DNA of 41,990 nt from JBKBMT01 sp046295655 (GTDB lineage: Bacteria > Pseudomonadota > Alphaproteobacteria > Rhodobacterales > Rhodobacteraceae), in the NCBI GenBank assembly GCA_046295655.1, contig JBKBMT010000020.1, positions 1-41,990 of the forward strand. The letters are read 5' to 3'. The notes under the pieces were generated by a model that saw only the letters and a list, made by a program, of their open reading frames with translations, ran no database searches and was not told the DNA's origin. A program made the translations under genes and the position numbers. Positions 1 to 8,690 of this stretch are shown piece by piece (the first letter of the stretch is position 1; each line of letters starts with the position of its first letter).

Positions 1-2
1 GC

Positions 3-128
3 GGCGGCTGGATTTCGGGCCGCGGCGGTGGCGGACGGTCCGGCGGCAATGGCGGCGGCGGCCGGGGAGGCGGACGCCGCGGCGCCTCGCGCCCGTCCGG
101 GCCTTCGGGTCGGTCCGGAAACCGCTGA
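3..128 (+). CDS. C-terminal end of a glycine-rich peptide or protein (5' end outside window)
   Basis: The third frame is open from the window edge to a TGA at 126-128. It encodes about 41 residues dominated by Gly, Arg and Ser, with a GGWISGRGGGGRSGG segment near the start. The stop is two bases before the ATG of the next gene, so the two are probably translationally coupled. That next gene combines an HPr-kinase-like P-loop domain with a PqqD domain, both found in peptide-modification (RiPP) clusters. A Gly-rich precursor peptide is one reading. The alternative is simply a low-complexity tail of an unrelated protein. The beginning is not visible, and GC-rich DNA readily produces Gly/Arg-rich frames, so confidence is low. 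Confidence 0.35.
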   Translation, partial: GGWISGRGGGGRSGGNGGGGRGGGRRGASRPSGPSGRSGNR

Positions 129-129
129 C

Positions 130-1413
130 ATGCGGCTTGCGCGCGGCAAGCCGACAACCGAGGGGGCGCGTCAGCGGCGCGCCCCGTTGCGCGATAGCAG
201 CCGGCTTCGGGCAGATGGAGTCGCGCACGAGGTGGAACTGCGCAATGCCCGACCGGTGGCCGATGCCCTGCGCGCCGTGATGCCGGAATGGGGTATCGTC
301 GCCACCGGGACCGCCACGGACGGCGCGCGCCCGGCCTCGCGCGTGACCGGCTCGGGCACCGAACGTTATGCCTTCCGGTCGCGCTGGGCGGCCCACAGCC
401 TTTCCGGGCTGGGACTTGCCGGCGCGACCTGCGGCGTGGTCGCCGACCTAGTCCAGGCGTTCTGCGACGAACGGCCCGGCGTCCTGGGCCTGCATTGCGG
501 CGCGGTGCGGATCGGCGGTCGGCTTGTGGCCTTCACCGGACCGTTTCGCGCCGGGAAGACAACGCTTGTGACCCGACTGGGGCTTGAACCCTGCGTCACC
601 TTCTTCTGCGATGACATATTGCCGATCCTCGCGGACGGCCAGGCCGTCGCGCTCGGCATCCAGCCGAGGCTGCGGTTGCCGCTGCCCGCCATGACCGGCT
701 CGGGGTTCCGGGCAGCGGTGCAATCGGGGCTGACCGTCAGCGACAGCCGCTACGGCTTCGTCCGGCTGGACAGCCAGGCACCGCGCGGCACCCTCGGCCG
801 GCTTGCCGCGCTGAACGTCCTCGACCCGCGCGAGAACACCCCGCCGCGGCTTCACCCGATCTACACTGCCGGCGCGGCCGGTCATCTGATACGACAGAAC
901 ATCGCCGATCCCGGCGATGTCCCGCACCATTTCGACCGGATCGCCGGTCTGGCCGCATCGCTTCAGTGCCTGACCCTGGTCTTTTCCGATCTCGAGGACG
1001 CGGCACAGCTTCTGCTGCGGACGTTCGCCGGGAACACCGCGATCGACACGCTGATCGACCCCGCACCTGCCGAGCCAGCGCCCCCTCCGGCCCCGCAGGC
1101 CCCGCCAGCGGACCTGTCCCGACGCGTCGTCCGCGAACCGCGGATCGTCCTGCGCCAAATCGGCGGGGACAGCTTTCTGTGGCAGGTCGAGGAGCGCCGG
1201 TTCTTCCGTCTCAACCCGCTGGCTGCCGCCGTCTGGCGGTTGCTGGGGCGGCCCGTCGGGGGCACCGCGTTGGTGTCGATCCTGTCCGAGGTCTTTCCCG
1301 AGGTCGACCAGCGCCGGATCGCAGGAGACGTCGGTGCCCTCTTGGGCGAACTGGAACAGGCAAGGCTCGTGCGCACGGTCGCCCGCCGGTCCGGGCCCCG
1401 GTCGCGCGGATGA
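130..1413 (+). CDS. HPr-kinase-like P-loop protein fused to a PqqD domain
   Basis: Predicted 427 residues. I chose ATG 130, which immediately follows the TGA of the upstream frame; the same frame is open further upstream but is low-complexity there. Around residues 120-165 lies an HprK-like nucleotide-binding core: GLHCGAVRIGG, then the P-loop GPFRAGKTTL (Walker A about 137-144), then FFCDDILPI with two Asp. After a Pro-rich linker (about 315-335), residues 345-425 read as a PqqD/peptide-recognition winged helix: FFRLNPLAAAVWRLL followed by a helical LGELEQARLV end. PqqD-like domains bind leader peptides of ribosomally made peptides. HprK-like kinases act in some lasso-peptide and related clusters. 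Substrate and partners are not visible here, because the locus continues upstream of the window. Confidence 0.72.
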   Translation: MRLARGKPTTEGARQRRAPLRDSSRLRADGVAHEVELRNARPVADALRAVMPEWGIVATGTATDGARPASRVTGSGTERYAFRSRWAAHSLSGLGLAGATCGVVADLVQAFCDERPGVLGLHCGAVRIGGRLVAFTGPFRAGKTTLVTRLGLEPCVTFFCDDILPILADGQAVALGIQPRLRLPLPAMTGSGFRAAVQSGLTVSDSRYGFVRLDSQAPRGTLGRLAALNVLDPRENTPPRLHPIYTAGAAGHLIRQNIADPGDVPHHFDRIAGLAASLQCLTLVFSDLEDAAQLLLRTFAGNTAIDTLIDPAPAEPAPPPAPQAPPADLSRRVVREPRIVLRQIGGDSFLWQVEERRFFRLNPLAAAVWRLLGRPVGGTALVSILSEVFPEVDQRRIAGDVGALLGELEQARLVRTVARRSGPRSRG

Positions 1414-1490
1414 CGGGTCGCGGCCGCGGCGCCGCACATTTTCGGAAACGCTGCGTTGCCGCGCCGGCCCTGCCTGCGCGTCCTGCCCCC

Positions 1491-1519
1491 TTGACCCGCG
1501 ACGCGACACCGCCGATGCT
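1491..1519 (+). promoter_or_regulatory. Possible sigma70-type promoter of the DUF2125 gene
   Basis: A good -35 (TTGACC, 1491-1496) is followed after 17 bp by a poor -10 (GATGCT, 1514-1519) in the 139-bp gap before the DUF2125 gene. The -10 matches the consensus at only three positions, so this is tentative. Confidence 0.28.
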
Positions 1520-1552
1520 GGCGACGATTTTTCTTTCCGGAAAGGATTTGCC

Positions 1553-3058
1553 ATGTTCCGTCGGCAGCTTCTTTGCTTGTCGAGCCTCGTTGCGATGTGC
1601 GCGGCGGCCCCTGCCGTCGCCCAGGTTACGCCCGAACAGGTCTGGGACAACTGGCGCAGCATCCTCGATACCGCGGGCTATCAGGTGACCGTCGCCGGCG
1701 AGACCCGCAGCGGCGACACCCTGACGTTGTCGGGTGTGCTGCTGCAGATGGCCGCAGAGGGGAACCGTGCGACCGTGCCGCTCGGCACGGTGCGGATGCG
1801 GGACCGCGGCGACGGTTCGGTCGAGATCACGATGGACCCGGAGTACCGGATCGACATGCGGACCGAGAACCCGGACCAGGACCCGGTCGAAATGACCCTT
1901 TCCCTGCGCCAGCCCGGCCTCGGCATGATCGCATCGGGCCGGCCCGGCGCCATGCGCTACGATTACACTGCCCCGGAGTTCCGAGTGGAACTGGAACGGA
2001 TGACGGTGAAGGACGAGGCGGTGCCGATGACCTTCGTCGTCGAGATGGGCGGGTTGAGCGGCTTTTACATGAGCGGCGGCGCCGACGGGCGGGACCTGTC
2101 GGCGTCGGTTCGCACCGACCGCGCCGATGTCGAACTGGAGGCGACCAATCCGGAGGGTGCCGGCAGGGTCGCCGTCGCGATCCAGATGGAGGCGATCGCG
2201 GGCGACTTCTCGGGCCGTCTGATCGAGAACCTCGGCGCCTACCAGGAACTCTCCGGTGCCTTCGCGGCCGGCTTCCGAATGGAAGGCGACTATGGCGCCG
2301 GGCGGACACAGTTCTCCATCGACGCCGAGGAGGCCCAGGGCCAGACGGCGATCCGCGGCGAGATCGCCGAGACAACGGTCGGGATCGGCATGAACGCCGA
2401 CCGGCTGCGGTACAAGGTGGGCGCAAAGGGGCTGGACCTGACGCTGTCGGGCGACACGATCCCGGTGCCGGAGATCAACGTCACCGCGGCCGAATACGGC
2501 ATCGGCATCCTGCTTCCGGTGGCCGAGACCGGCGAACCGGCGGATTTCGAGGCGTTGTTGCGGGTCGTGGACCTGGCGCTGCCCGACGACATCTGGGGCA
2601 TGTTCGACCCGATGGGGGCGATGCCGCGCGATCCGGCAACGCTGATCCTCGATGCGCGGGGCAAGCTTCTTGTGCTGGCCGACCTGTTCTCGCCCGAAAC
2701 CGCGCAATCGGGCGCACCGCCCTTCGCGGTCGAGGCGGTGGACCTGACCGAACTGCGGGTGAAGGCCATCGGAGCGGAACTGACCGGCGCGGGCGCCTTC
2801 ACCTTCGACAATGACGATCTGGAAACCTTCGACGGCATGCCGCGGCCCACGGGGGCGGTCGACCTGACCCTCGTCGGGGGCAATGCGCTGATCGACCGTC
2901 TGGTGTCGATGGGAATGCTGCCGCAGGATCAGGCGATGGGCGCCCGGATGATGATGGGGCTGTTCGGCCGTCCCGGTGCCGGCGAGGATACTCTGACATC
3001 GCGCATCGAGGTCACACCGGACGGCGCGGTTCTCGCCAACGGGCAGCGGATCCAGTAG
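1553..3058 (+). CDS. DUF2125 family exported protein
   Basis: 501 residues from ATG 1553, which has an AAAGGA ribosome-binding site about 7 bases upstream. An N-terminal signal peptide (MFRRQLLCLSSLVAMCAAAPAVAQ, split here as MFRRQLLCLSSL then VAMCAAAPAVAQ) predicts export to the periplasm. The rest is a regular beta-rich protein with alternating polar and hydrophobic strands and repeated phrases such as LTLSG and VELEATNPEG. It ends with PDGAVLANGQRIQ, a 'contribution of the final value' pattern typical of DUF2125 proteins of Rhodobacterales. The family has no known activity. It is an isolated gene between the HprK/PqqD gene and pmbA, with 70 bp before pmbA. No catalytic motif is visible. 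Confidence 0.7.
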   Translation: MFRRQLLCLSSLVAMCAAAPAVAQVTPEQVWDNWRSILDTAGYQVTVAGETRSGDTLTLSGVLLQMAAEGNRATVPLGTVRMRDRGDGSVEITMDPEYRIDMRTENPDQDPVEMTLSLRQPGLGMIASGRPGAMRYDYTAPEFRVELERMTVKDEAVPMTFVVEMGGLSGFYMSGGADGRDLSASVRTDRADVELEATNPEGAGRVAVAIQMEAIAGDFSGRLIENLGAYQELSGAFAAGFRMEGDYGAGRTQFSIDAEEAQGQTAIRGEIAETTVGIGMNADRLRYKVGAKGLDLTLSGDTIPVPEINVTAAEYGIGILLPVAETGEPADFEALLRVVDLALPDDIWGMFDPMGAMPRDPATLILDARGKLLVLADLFSPETAQSGAPPFAVEAVDLTELRVKAIGAELTGAGAFTFDNDDLETFDGMPRPTGAVDLTLVGGNALIDRLVSMGMLPQDQAMGARMMMGLFGRPGAGEDTLTSRIEVTPDGAVLANGQRIQ

Positions 3059-3096
3059 GCGGCCCGCGGCCTTGTGCCGGCCCCCGGCGCGGACTA

Positions 3097-3118
3097 CCTC
3101 CTGCGGCGGTGCAGGAGG
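3097..3118 (+). promoter_or_regulatory. Hairpin that pairs the pmbA ribosome-binding site
   Basis: CCTCCTGC (3097-3104) is perfectly complementary to GCAGGAGG (3111-3118), with loop GGCGGT. The right arm contains the AGGAGG Shine-Dalgarno of pmbA (ATG 3128). In RNA the folded form would hide the ribosome-binding site. Confidence 0.5.
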
Positions 3119-3127
3119 ACGGATCGC

Positions 3128-4483
3128 ATGACCGGCAGGACGGGACCGAAACTCGAGACGCTCGCCGCGGAAATGCTTGATGCCGCGCGGGCCGCCGGGG
3201 CAGACGGCGCCGATGCGCTGGTCGTCGCCGGCACGGCCATGTCGGTCGATGTGCGTGCGGGGGCCCTGGAACATGTCGAACGGGCCGACGGAATCGACCT
3301 CGGGCTGCGGGTGCTGGTCGGGCAGCGGCAGGCCTGCGTCTCGGTGTCCGACACCGCCCGCGACACGATCCGCACCATGGCGGAACGGGCGGTGGCCATG
3401 GCGCGCGAGGCCCCTGTCGATCCCCATGCGGGATTGGCTGATCCCGGCCAACTGGCGCATGATCGCGATCCGGCGCGGCTGGAACTCTGCGACCCTGGGC
3501 CGGAACCGCGGCCCGACACCATGCTTGCCGCGGCGCTGCGGACCGAAGCGGCCGCCCTGAAGCCCGGCATCGCCCAGGTCGATCAGGCCTCGGCCGCCTG
3601 GTCGCGGCGCAGCCTGTTCCTTGCCGCCAGCAACGGGTTCGCCGGCGGATACGCGCGCACCACACACAGCCTTTCCTGCGTCGCGATCACCGGCGCGGGG
3701 ACCGCCATGGAACGCGACTGGGCCGCCGAGTCGCGCGTCTTCGGCGCGGACCTTCCCGAGCCCGAGGCGGTGGGCGCCCTGGCCGCCGAGCGCACCCTTG
3801 CCCGCGCCGGGGCCCGCAGGCCGCCCACCGGACAGTTTCCGGTGCTCTATGACGAACGGGTGGCAGCGAGCCTGATCGGTCATCTGCTTTCGGCGATCAA
3901 CGGCACCGCCATCGCCCGCGGCGCGAGCTGGCTGCGCGATGCACTGGGTCAGCCGGTCCTGCCCCGCGGTATCGACCTTGTCGAGCAACCGCTGCGCCCG
4001 CGCGGCCCCGCCTCGCGTCCCTTCGATGCCGAGGGTCTCCCGGTGCAGGAGCGGGCGCTGGTCGCGGACGGAATACTGCAGGGATGGGTGCTGGATCTGG
4101 GAACCGGGCGCAAGCTGGGCCTGCCCAGCACCGGGAACGCGGCCCGGGGCACTTCGGCCCCGCCGGCGCCGACGGTCTCGAACGTGACGGTGACGCCCGG
4201 CACCTCCGCCCGGGACGATCTGATCGCCGCGATGGGCCGCGGCCTTCTGGTCACCTCGTTCCTCGGCGCGACGGTCAATCCCACCACGGGCGACTATTCG
4301 CGCGGGGCCTCGGGTTTCTGGGTCGAGAACGGTCAGATCGCCTATCCGGTCAACGAATGCACCGTGGCGGGAAACCTGCGTGACATGCTGCGGCGGATCC
4401 TTCCCGCCAACGATGCCCGTCCACACGCGGCACACCGGGTGCCAAGCCTTCTGGTCGAGGGGCTGACGCTTGCCGGGGGATGA
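3128..4483 (+). CDS. pmbA: TldE/PmbA-family metalloprotease subunit
   Basis: 451 residues from ATG 3128, preceded by GCAGGAGGAC at proper spacing. The same frame is open for 54 bases upstream, but that stretch looks non-coding. The protein has TldD/PmbA family features: an N-terminal half with DALVVAGTAMSVDVRAGALE and EHVERADGIDLGLRVLVG, a middle LFLAASNGFAGG segment, and a C-terminal half with TSFLGATVNPTTGDYSRGASGFWVENG and YPVNECTVAGNLRDML. Known family members pair with TldD to degrade unfolded peptides and process small modified peptides (microcin B17, CcdA). The metal site is carried by the TldD partner, which is not in this window. The gene overlaps the next one by 14 bp, a coupling often seen in Rhodobacterales. 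Confidence 0.9.
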   Translation: MTGRTGPKLETLAAEMLDAARAAGADGADALVVAGTAMSVDVRAGALEHVERADGIDLGLRVLVGQRQACVSVSDTARDTIRTMAERAVAMAREAPVDPHAGLADPGQLAHDRDPARLELCDPGPEPRPDTMLAAALRTEAAALKPGIAQVDQASAAWSRRSLFLAASNGFAGGYARTTHSLSCVAITGAGTAMERDWAAESRVFGADLPEPEAVGALAAERTLARAGARRPPTGQFPVLYDERVAASLIGHLLSAINGTAIARGASWLRDALGQPVLPRGIDLVEQPLRPRGPASRPFDAEGLPVQERALVADGILQGWVLDLGTGRKLGLPSTGNAARGTSAPPAPTVSNVTVTPGTSARDDLIAAMGRGLLVTSFLGATVNPTTGDYSRGASGFWVENGQIAYPVNECTVAGNLRDMLRRILPANDARPHAAHRVPSLLVEGLTLAGG

Positions 4484-5249
4484 TCTGGCGCTGATCGAGA
4501 CGGCGGTGCGCGAGGCCGGGGCAGTAGCCCTGCGCCACTGGCGGCGCAATCCCCGCGTCTGGGAGAAGCCGGGCGGCGCCGGCCCGGTCAGCGAGGCCGA
4601 TCTGGCGGTCGATGCGCTGCTGTCGGCCCGTCTGAGGGGGGCACGGCCCGGCTATGGTTGGCTGTCCGAGGAAAGCGCACAGGCGGCGGCGGTCTGCGAC
4701 GCCGGTTTCATCGTCGATCCCATCGACGGCACGCGGGCCTTTCTGGACGGGCAGGACGGGTTCGCCGTTTCGGTGGCGGTGATGCGCGACGGTCGGATCA
4801 CCGAGGCTGCGGTGTTCCTGCCGGCGCGCGAGACGCTCTATTCCGCGACGGCGGACGGGATTGCCCGGATGAACGGCGCGCCCCTTGCAGCAAGCCGCGC
4901 GCGCGGCGAGGCCGGTGCCGAGGTCCTGGCGACGCGTCCCAGCATGGACCCCGAACACTGGCCCGGCGGCGTGCCCCGGGTGCGCCGCAGCTTCCGGCCG
5001 TCGCTGGCCTGGCGGCTCTGTCTGGTGGGCGAGGGGCGTTTCGACGGGATGCTCACCATGCGCGACGCCTGGGAATGGGATATCGCGGCGGCCAGCCTGA
5101 TTGCCGAACGCGCCGGCGCGCGTGTGACCGACCGGGACGGCCGGCCGCTTCGCTTTGGTGCAGAGGGCTTGCGCGCCCCCGGCGTCATCGCCGCGGCACC
5201 CGGTCTGCATGAGGCGCTGATTGCGCGACGGCGGGGCACCACCGGTTAG
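4470..5249 (+). CDS. cysQ: Inositol monophosphatase-family 3'(2'),5'-bisphosphate nucleotidase
   Basis: 259 residues from TTG 4470, with GAGGGG seven bases upstream. No ATG precedes the conserved N-terminus (LALIETAVREAGAVALRHW). Diagnostic Mg-binding motifs are present: WLSEES around residues 67-72, VDPIDGTRAFLDG around 89-101, and AWEWDIAAASLIAERAGA near 201-218. CysQ hydrolyses 3'-phosphoadenosine 5'-phosphate to AMP, relieving the by-product of sulfate assimilation. Sequence alone does not rigorously separate CysQ from other IMPase members, but DPIDGTRAFLDG with a short length fits the CysQ branch. The 14-bp overlap with pmbA implies co-transcription and coupled translation. Confidence 0.82.
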   Translation: MPGDDLALIETAVREAGAVALRHWRRNPRVWEKPGGAGPVSEADLAVDALLSARLRGARPGYGWLSEESAQAAAVCDAGFIVDPIDGTRAFLDGQDGFAVSVAVMRDGRITEAAVFLPARETLYSATADGIARMNGAPLAASRARGEAGAEVLATRPSMDPEHWPGGVPRVRRSFRPSLAWRLCLVGEGRFDGMLTMRDAWEWDIAAASLIAERAGARVTDRDGRPLRFGAEGLRAPGVIAAAPGLHEALIARRRGTTG

Positions 5250-5304
5250 CGCGCGATCACCGCGGCCCGCCATCTCGCCTGCGCAGCGGGCGACGCCCCG
5301 CGAC

Positions 5305-5325
5305 CGCCCGCCGAACCGGCGGGCG
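5305..5325. terminator. Hairpin between convergent cysQ and livF
   Basis: CGCCCGCCG (5305-5313) and CGGCGGGCG (5317-5325) form a perfect 9-bp stem with loop AAC. It lies in the 83-bp gap between two converging genes and could stop transcripts from both sides. There is no T-run, so Rho or structure alone would be needed. Confidence 0.5.
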
Positions 5326-5332
5326 CCGCGCG

Positions 5333-6028
5333 TCATACCCCGACATAGGCCGCGAATTGCGTGGCGGTCGGAGCAAGGGTCCGGGCCTCGACCGTTTCGG
5401 CCACGCGGCCGCCGGTCATGAACGACACCCGGTCGGCCACCTGAAGCACCGCATCGACCCGCTGTTCCACCAGCACCGTCGCCACGCCGGTCGCCTTGAG
5501 CGCCGCCACGGTCTGCCGGATCAGCGCGATCATCGACGGCTGCAACCCCTCGGTCGGTTCGTCCAGCAGCAACACCTTCGGTTCGAGGCACAGCGCACGG
5601 GCGATGGCCAGCATCTGCTGTTCGCCCCCCGACAGCGTCGAGGCGCGCTGGCCCAGCCGTTCGCGCAGCCGCGGGAACAGGTCGAGCACCCGTTCCCGCA
5701 CTGACGCTCCGCGGTCGCGGGTCATCAGCCCGACCTCGATGTTCTCTGCCACCGTCAGCGGCCCGAACAGCCGCCGTCCCTGAGGCACATAGCCGATCCC
5801 GCGGCGCGGAACCTCATGCGCCGGCAGGGCGTGAATCGGGGCGCCATCCAGTTCGATCCGACCCCCGGTCACGTCGATCTGGCCCATGATCGCGCGCAGC
5901 ATCGTGCTCTTGCCCGCGCCGTTGCGGCCCATGACGCAGGTCACTTCGCCGGCGCGCGCCTCGAAATCCAGCCCGTTCAGCACCCGGACCGGCCCGTATC
6001 CGCCCTGAACCTCCGACAGCCGCAGCAT
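5333..6028 (-). CDS. livF: LIV-type ABC transporter ATP-binding protein LivF
   Basis: 231 residues, the usual LivF length. Walker A is GRNGAGKS (34-41), the signature LSGGEQQ (132-138) and Walker B LLLDEP (153-158), followed by a switch His replaced by Gln in LVEQRVD, which is typical of LivF. The start ATG directly abuts the TGA of livG with no gap. It energises import of amino acids or related amides and carboxylates together with LivG, the permeases LivH and LivM, and the binding protein at 8691-9968. It is the last gene of the operon and is followed by a convergent hairpin. Confidence 0.92.
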   Translation of the reverse strand: MLRLSEVQGGYGPVRVLNGLDFEARAGEVTCVMGRNGAGKSTMLRAIMGQIDVTGGRIELDGAPIHALPAHEVPRRGIGYVPQGRRLFGPLTVAENIEVGLMTRDRGASVRERVLDLFPRLRERLGQRASTLSGGEQQMLAIARALCLEPKVLLLDEPTEGLQPSMIALIRQTVAALKATGVATVLVEQRVDAVLQVADRVSFMTGGRVAETVEARTLAPTATQFAAYVGV

Positions 6029-6726
6029 TCAGCCCCCCAGATAGGCGGCCTGCACCGCCGCATCCGCCCGCACCTCGGCCGGCGTCCCGACCGCAAGTTT
6101 GCGTCCGAAATCCAGCACCGTGATCCGCTGGGCAAGATCCATCACCACATCCATGTTGTGCTCGATCAGCAGCACCGTCGTCTCGGGCACCAGCGAGCGG
6201 ACCAGCGCCTTGAACCCCTCGATCTCGCCCGCTGCCAGCCCCTGCGTCGGTTCGTCGAGGATCAGCAGCCGTGGCCGCAGCGCAAGGCCCATGGCGATCT
6301 CCAGCAGCCGCTGGTGGCCATAGGCGAGCGTCCCCGCCTCCTGATCGGCCATCGCCTCCAGCCCCACCCGCGCGAGCGCGGCCCGGGTGCTTTCGTCCAG
6401 ATCCGCGGCGCCGGTCCGCTGCACCGCCAGCGCCACATTGTCGAAAACCGGAAGGCGGGCATAGATCGAGGTGATCTGGAACGTGTAGGCGATCCCCAGC
6501 GCCACCCGGGCATGGGCAGGCAGCCGGGTGATGTCGCGTCCCTCCAGCCGGATCGTTCCGGACTGCACAGGCACCCGGCCGCAGATCAGGCTGACGAAGG
6601 TGGTCTTGCCCGCGCCGTTCGGCCCGATCAGGGCATGGATCTCGCCCGGCGTCAGGTCGAAATCCACACCGTCCACCGCCTTCAGCCCGCCGAAATGCCG
6701 GGTCAGGCCGCGGGTTTCCAGAAGCG

Positions 6727-6739
<13 letters not shown>
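6029..6739 (-). CDS. livG: LIV-type ABC transporter ATP-binding protein LivG
   Basis: 236 residues from GTG 6739, with GAGGG upstream. A second GTG at 6730 would give a GTGA overlap with the livM stop and is an equally possible start. Walker A is GPNGAGKT (39-46). The signature is AYGHQRLLEIA, the usual degenerate LivG form rather than LSGGQ. Walker B is LLILDEPTQGL, and LLIEHNMDVV carries the switch His. The start overlaps the 3' end of livM by 13 bp. The frame is open further upstream, but that part lies inside livM and is out of frame with it. Confidence 0.9.
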
Positions 6740-7658
<919 letters not shown>

Positions 7659-7662
<4 letters not shown>

Positions 7663-8537
7663 GCCCGCGCCCCGAACAGGCCCTGCGGTCGGAATACCAG
7701 CACCAGTGCGACGAACAGCGTCGCCAGGATCTTGGCCAGCGTCGGCGAGAAGAAGACCGAGATTACCCCGTCGCTGAGCCCGATCAGCAGCGCCGCCACC
7801 AGCGTGCCCCGCAACGAGCCGAGCCCCCCGATGATGACCACGATGAAGGACAGAAGCAGCGGATCGTGCCCCATCAGGTAATGCGCCTGCTGGATCGGGA
7901 CGATCAGGACCGCCGCGATCGCGGCCAGCCCCGCCCCCAGCGCGAAGACCAGCGCATAGACCCGGTCCACGTTGATGCCGAAGGCGCGGGCGGTGTCGCG
8001 GTCGATCTGGGTCGCGCGCATCACCAGCCCGACCTTCGAGCGGGTCATGAACAGCCAGACCCCGACCAGGATCGCCGCCGAGGCAAGAACCACGGCGATC
8101 TTGTAGCCGGAATAGCCGAACCAGGGGAACTGGACGCGCCAGGTGAAGGGGGCGACCACCGGTCGGGCATCGGGGCCGTAGAGCGACAGCGCCGCCTGTT
8201 GAAGGATATAGAGCAGCCCGATGGTCGCGACGATGGTTGCCTCGGGTTCGTATTTCAGCCGCTTCAGAATCACCGTATCGGCCGCCGCGGCGATGGCGCC
8301 GACAACCAGCGGCGCGACCAGCAGCGCCGCGGCGAAACCGAGCCACGGCGGGCCCGGCACGAAGGTGGTGACGAACCAGGCCAGCACGGCGCCCAGCATG
8401 AAGAACTCGCCATGCGCGACGTTGACCACCCGCATCACGCCGAACACCAGGCTCAGACCCACGGCGGTCAAAGCAAGCACCGCCGCCATGACGGTGCCCT
8501 CCATCAGCGCCAGCAGAAGGAACGGTCCGAAATCCAA
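7659..8537 (-). CDS. livH: LIV-type ABC transporter permease LivH
   Basis: 292 residues from TTG 8537 (DFGPFLLLALMEGTV); ATG 8504 is an alternative start that would lose eleven residues. LivH hallmarks are GLSLVFGVMRVVNVAHGEFFMLGA in the first third, the coupling loop MRATQIDRDTARAFGINV, and LSFIVVIIGGLGSLRGTLVAALLIGL near the end. About eight membrane segments are expected. It is the first gene after the 153-bp spacer that separates it from the binding protein. That spacer contains two strong hairpins and a sequencing gap, so its true length is unknown. Confidence 0.9.
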
Positions 8538-8573
8538 CGTGCATGCCCCGTCATTTCCCGGCGCGCGAACGGC

Positions 8574-8604
8574 GGGCGGCAGCGGGTTGTGTCCGCTGCC
8601 GCCC
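8574..8604. promoter_or_regulatory. 12-bp-stem hairpin between binding-protein gene and livH
   Basis: GGGCGGCAGCGG (8574-8585) and CCGCTGCCGCCC (8593-8604) are perfect inverse complements with loop GTTGTGT. It lies 37 bp upstream of the livH start on the operon transcript. By analogy with structures after malE-type genes, it could protect the upstream mRNA from 3' exonucleases or partly terminate transcription, giving more binding protein than permease. Confidence 0.55.
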
Positions 8605-8635
8605 TGCGCGGCCCGCCGCCCCCCGGCGAACGACA

Positions 8636-8657
8636 GCGGGGGGTTGTGACCCCCCGC
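8636..8657. promoter_or_regulatory. Second intercistronic hairpin beside the assembly gap
   Basis: GCGGGGGG (8636-8643) and CCCCCCGC (8650-8657) form an 8-bp G/C stem with loop TTGTGA. The right arm runs into a further G-run just before the Ns. The loop resembles that of the neighbouring hairpin (GGTTGTG in both). Confidence 0.5.
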
Positions 8658-8665
8658 GGGGGAAA

Positions 8666-8675
8666 NNNNNNNNNN
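8666..8675. other. Assembly gap (10 Ns) downstream of the binding-protein gene
   Basis: Ten Ns interrupt the spacer between the binding-protein stop (8691) and livH. Ten is likely a nominal size. The flanks are very G/C-rich and structured, a plausible cause of the break. Confidence 0.9.
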
Positions 8676-8690
8676 GGCCGGCCGCCGCCG

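Noticed and set aside
1211..4549. Open minus-strand frame of over 1100 codons across the DUF2125 and pmbA genes
   Set aside because: It is the antisense shadow of two well-supported plus-strand genes in GC-rich DNA; composition is Arg/Gly/Pro-rich with no recognisable motif.
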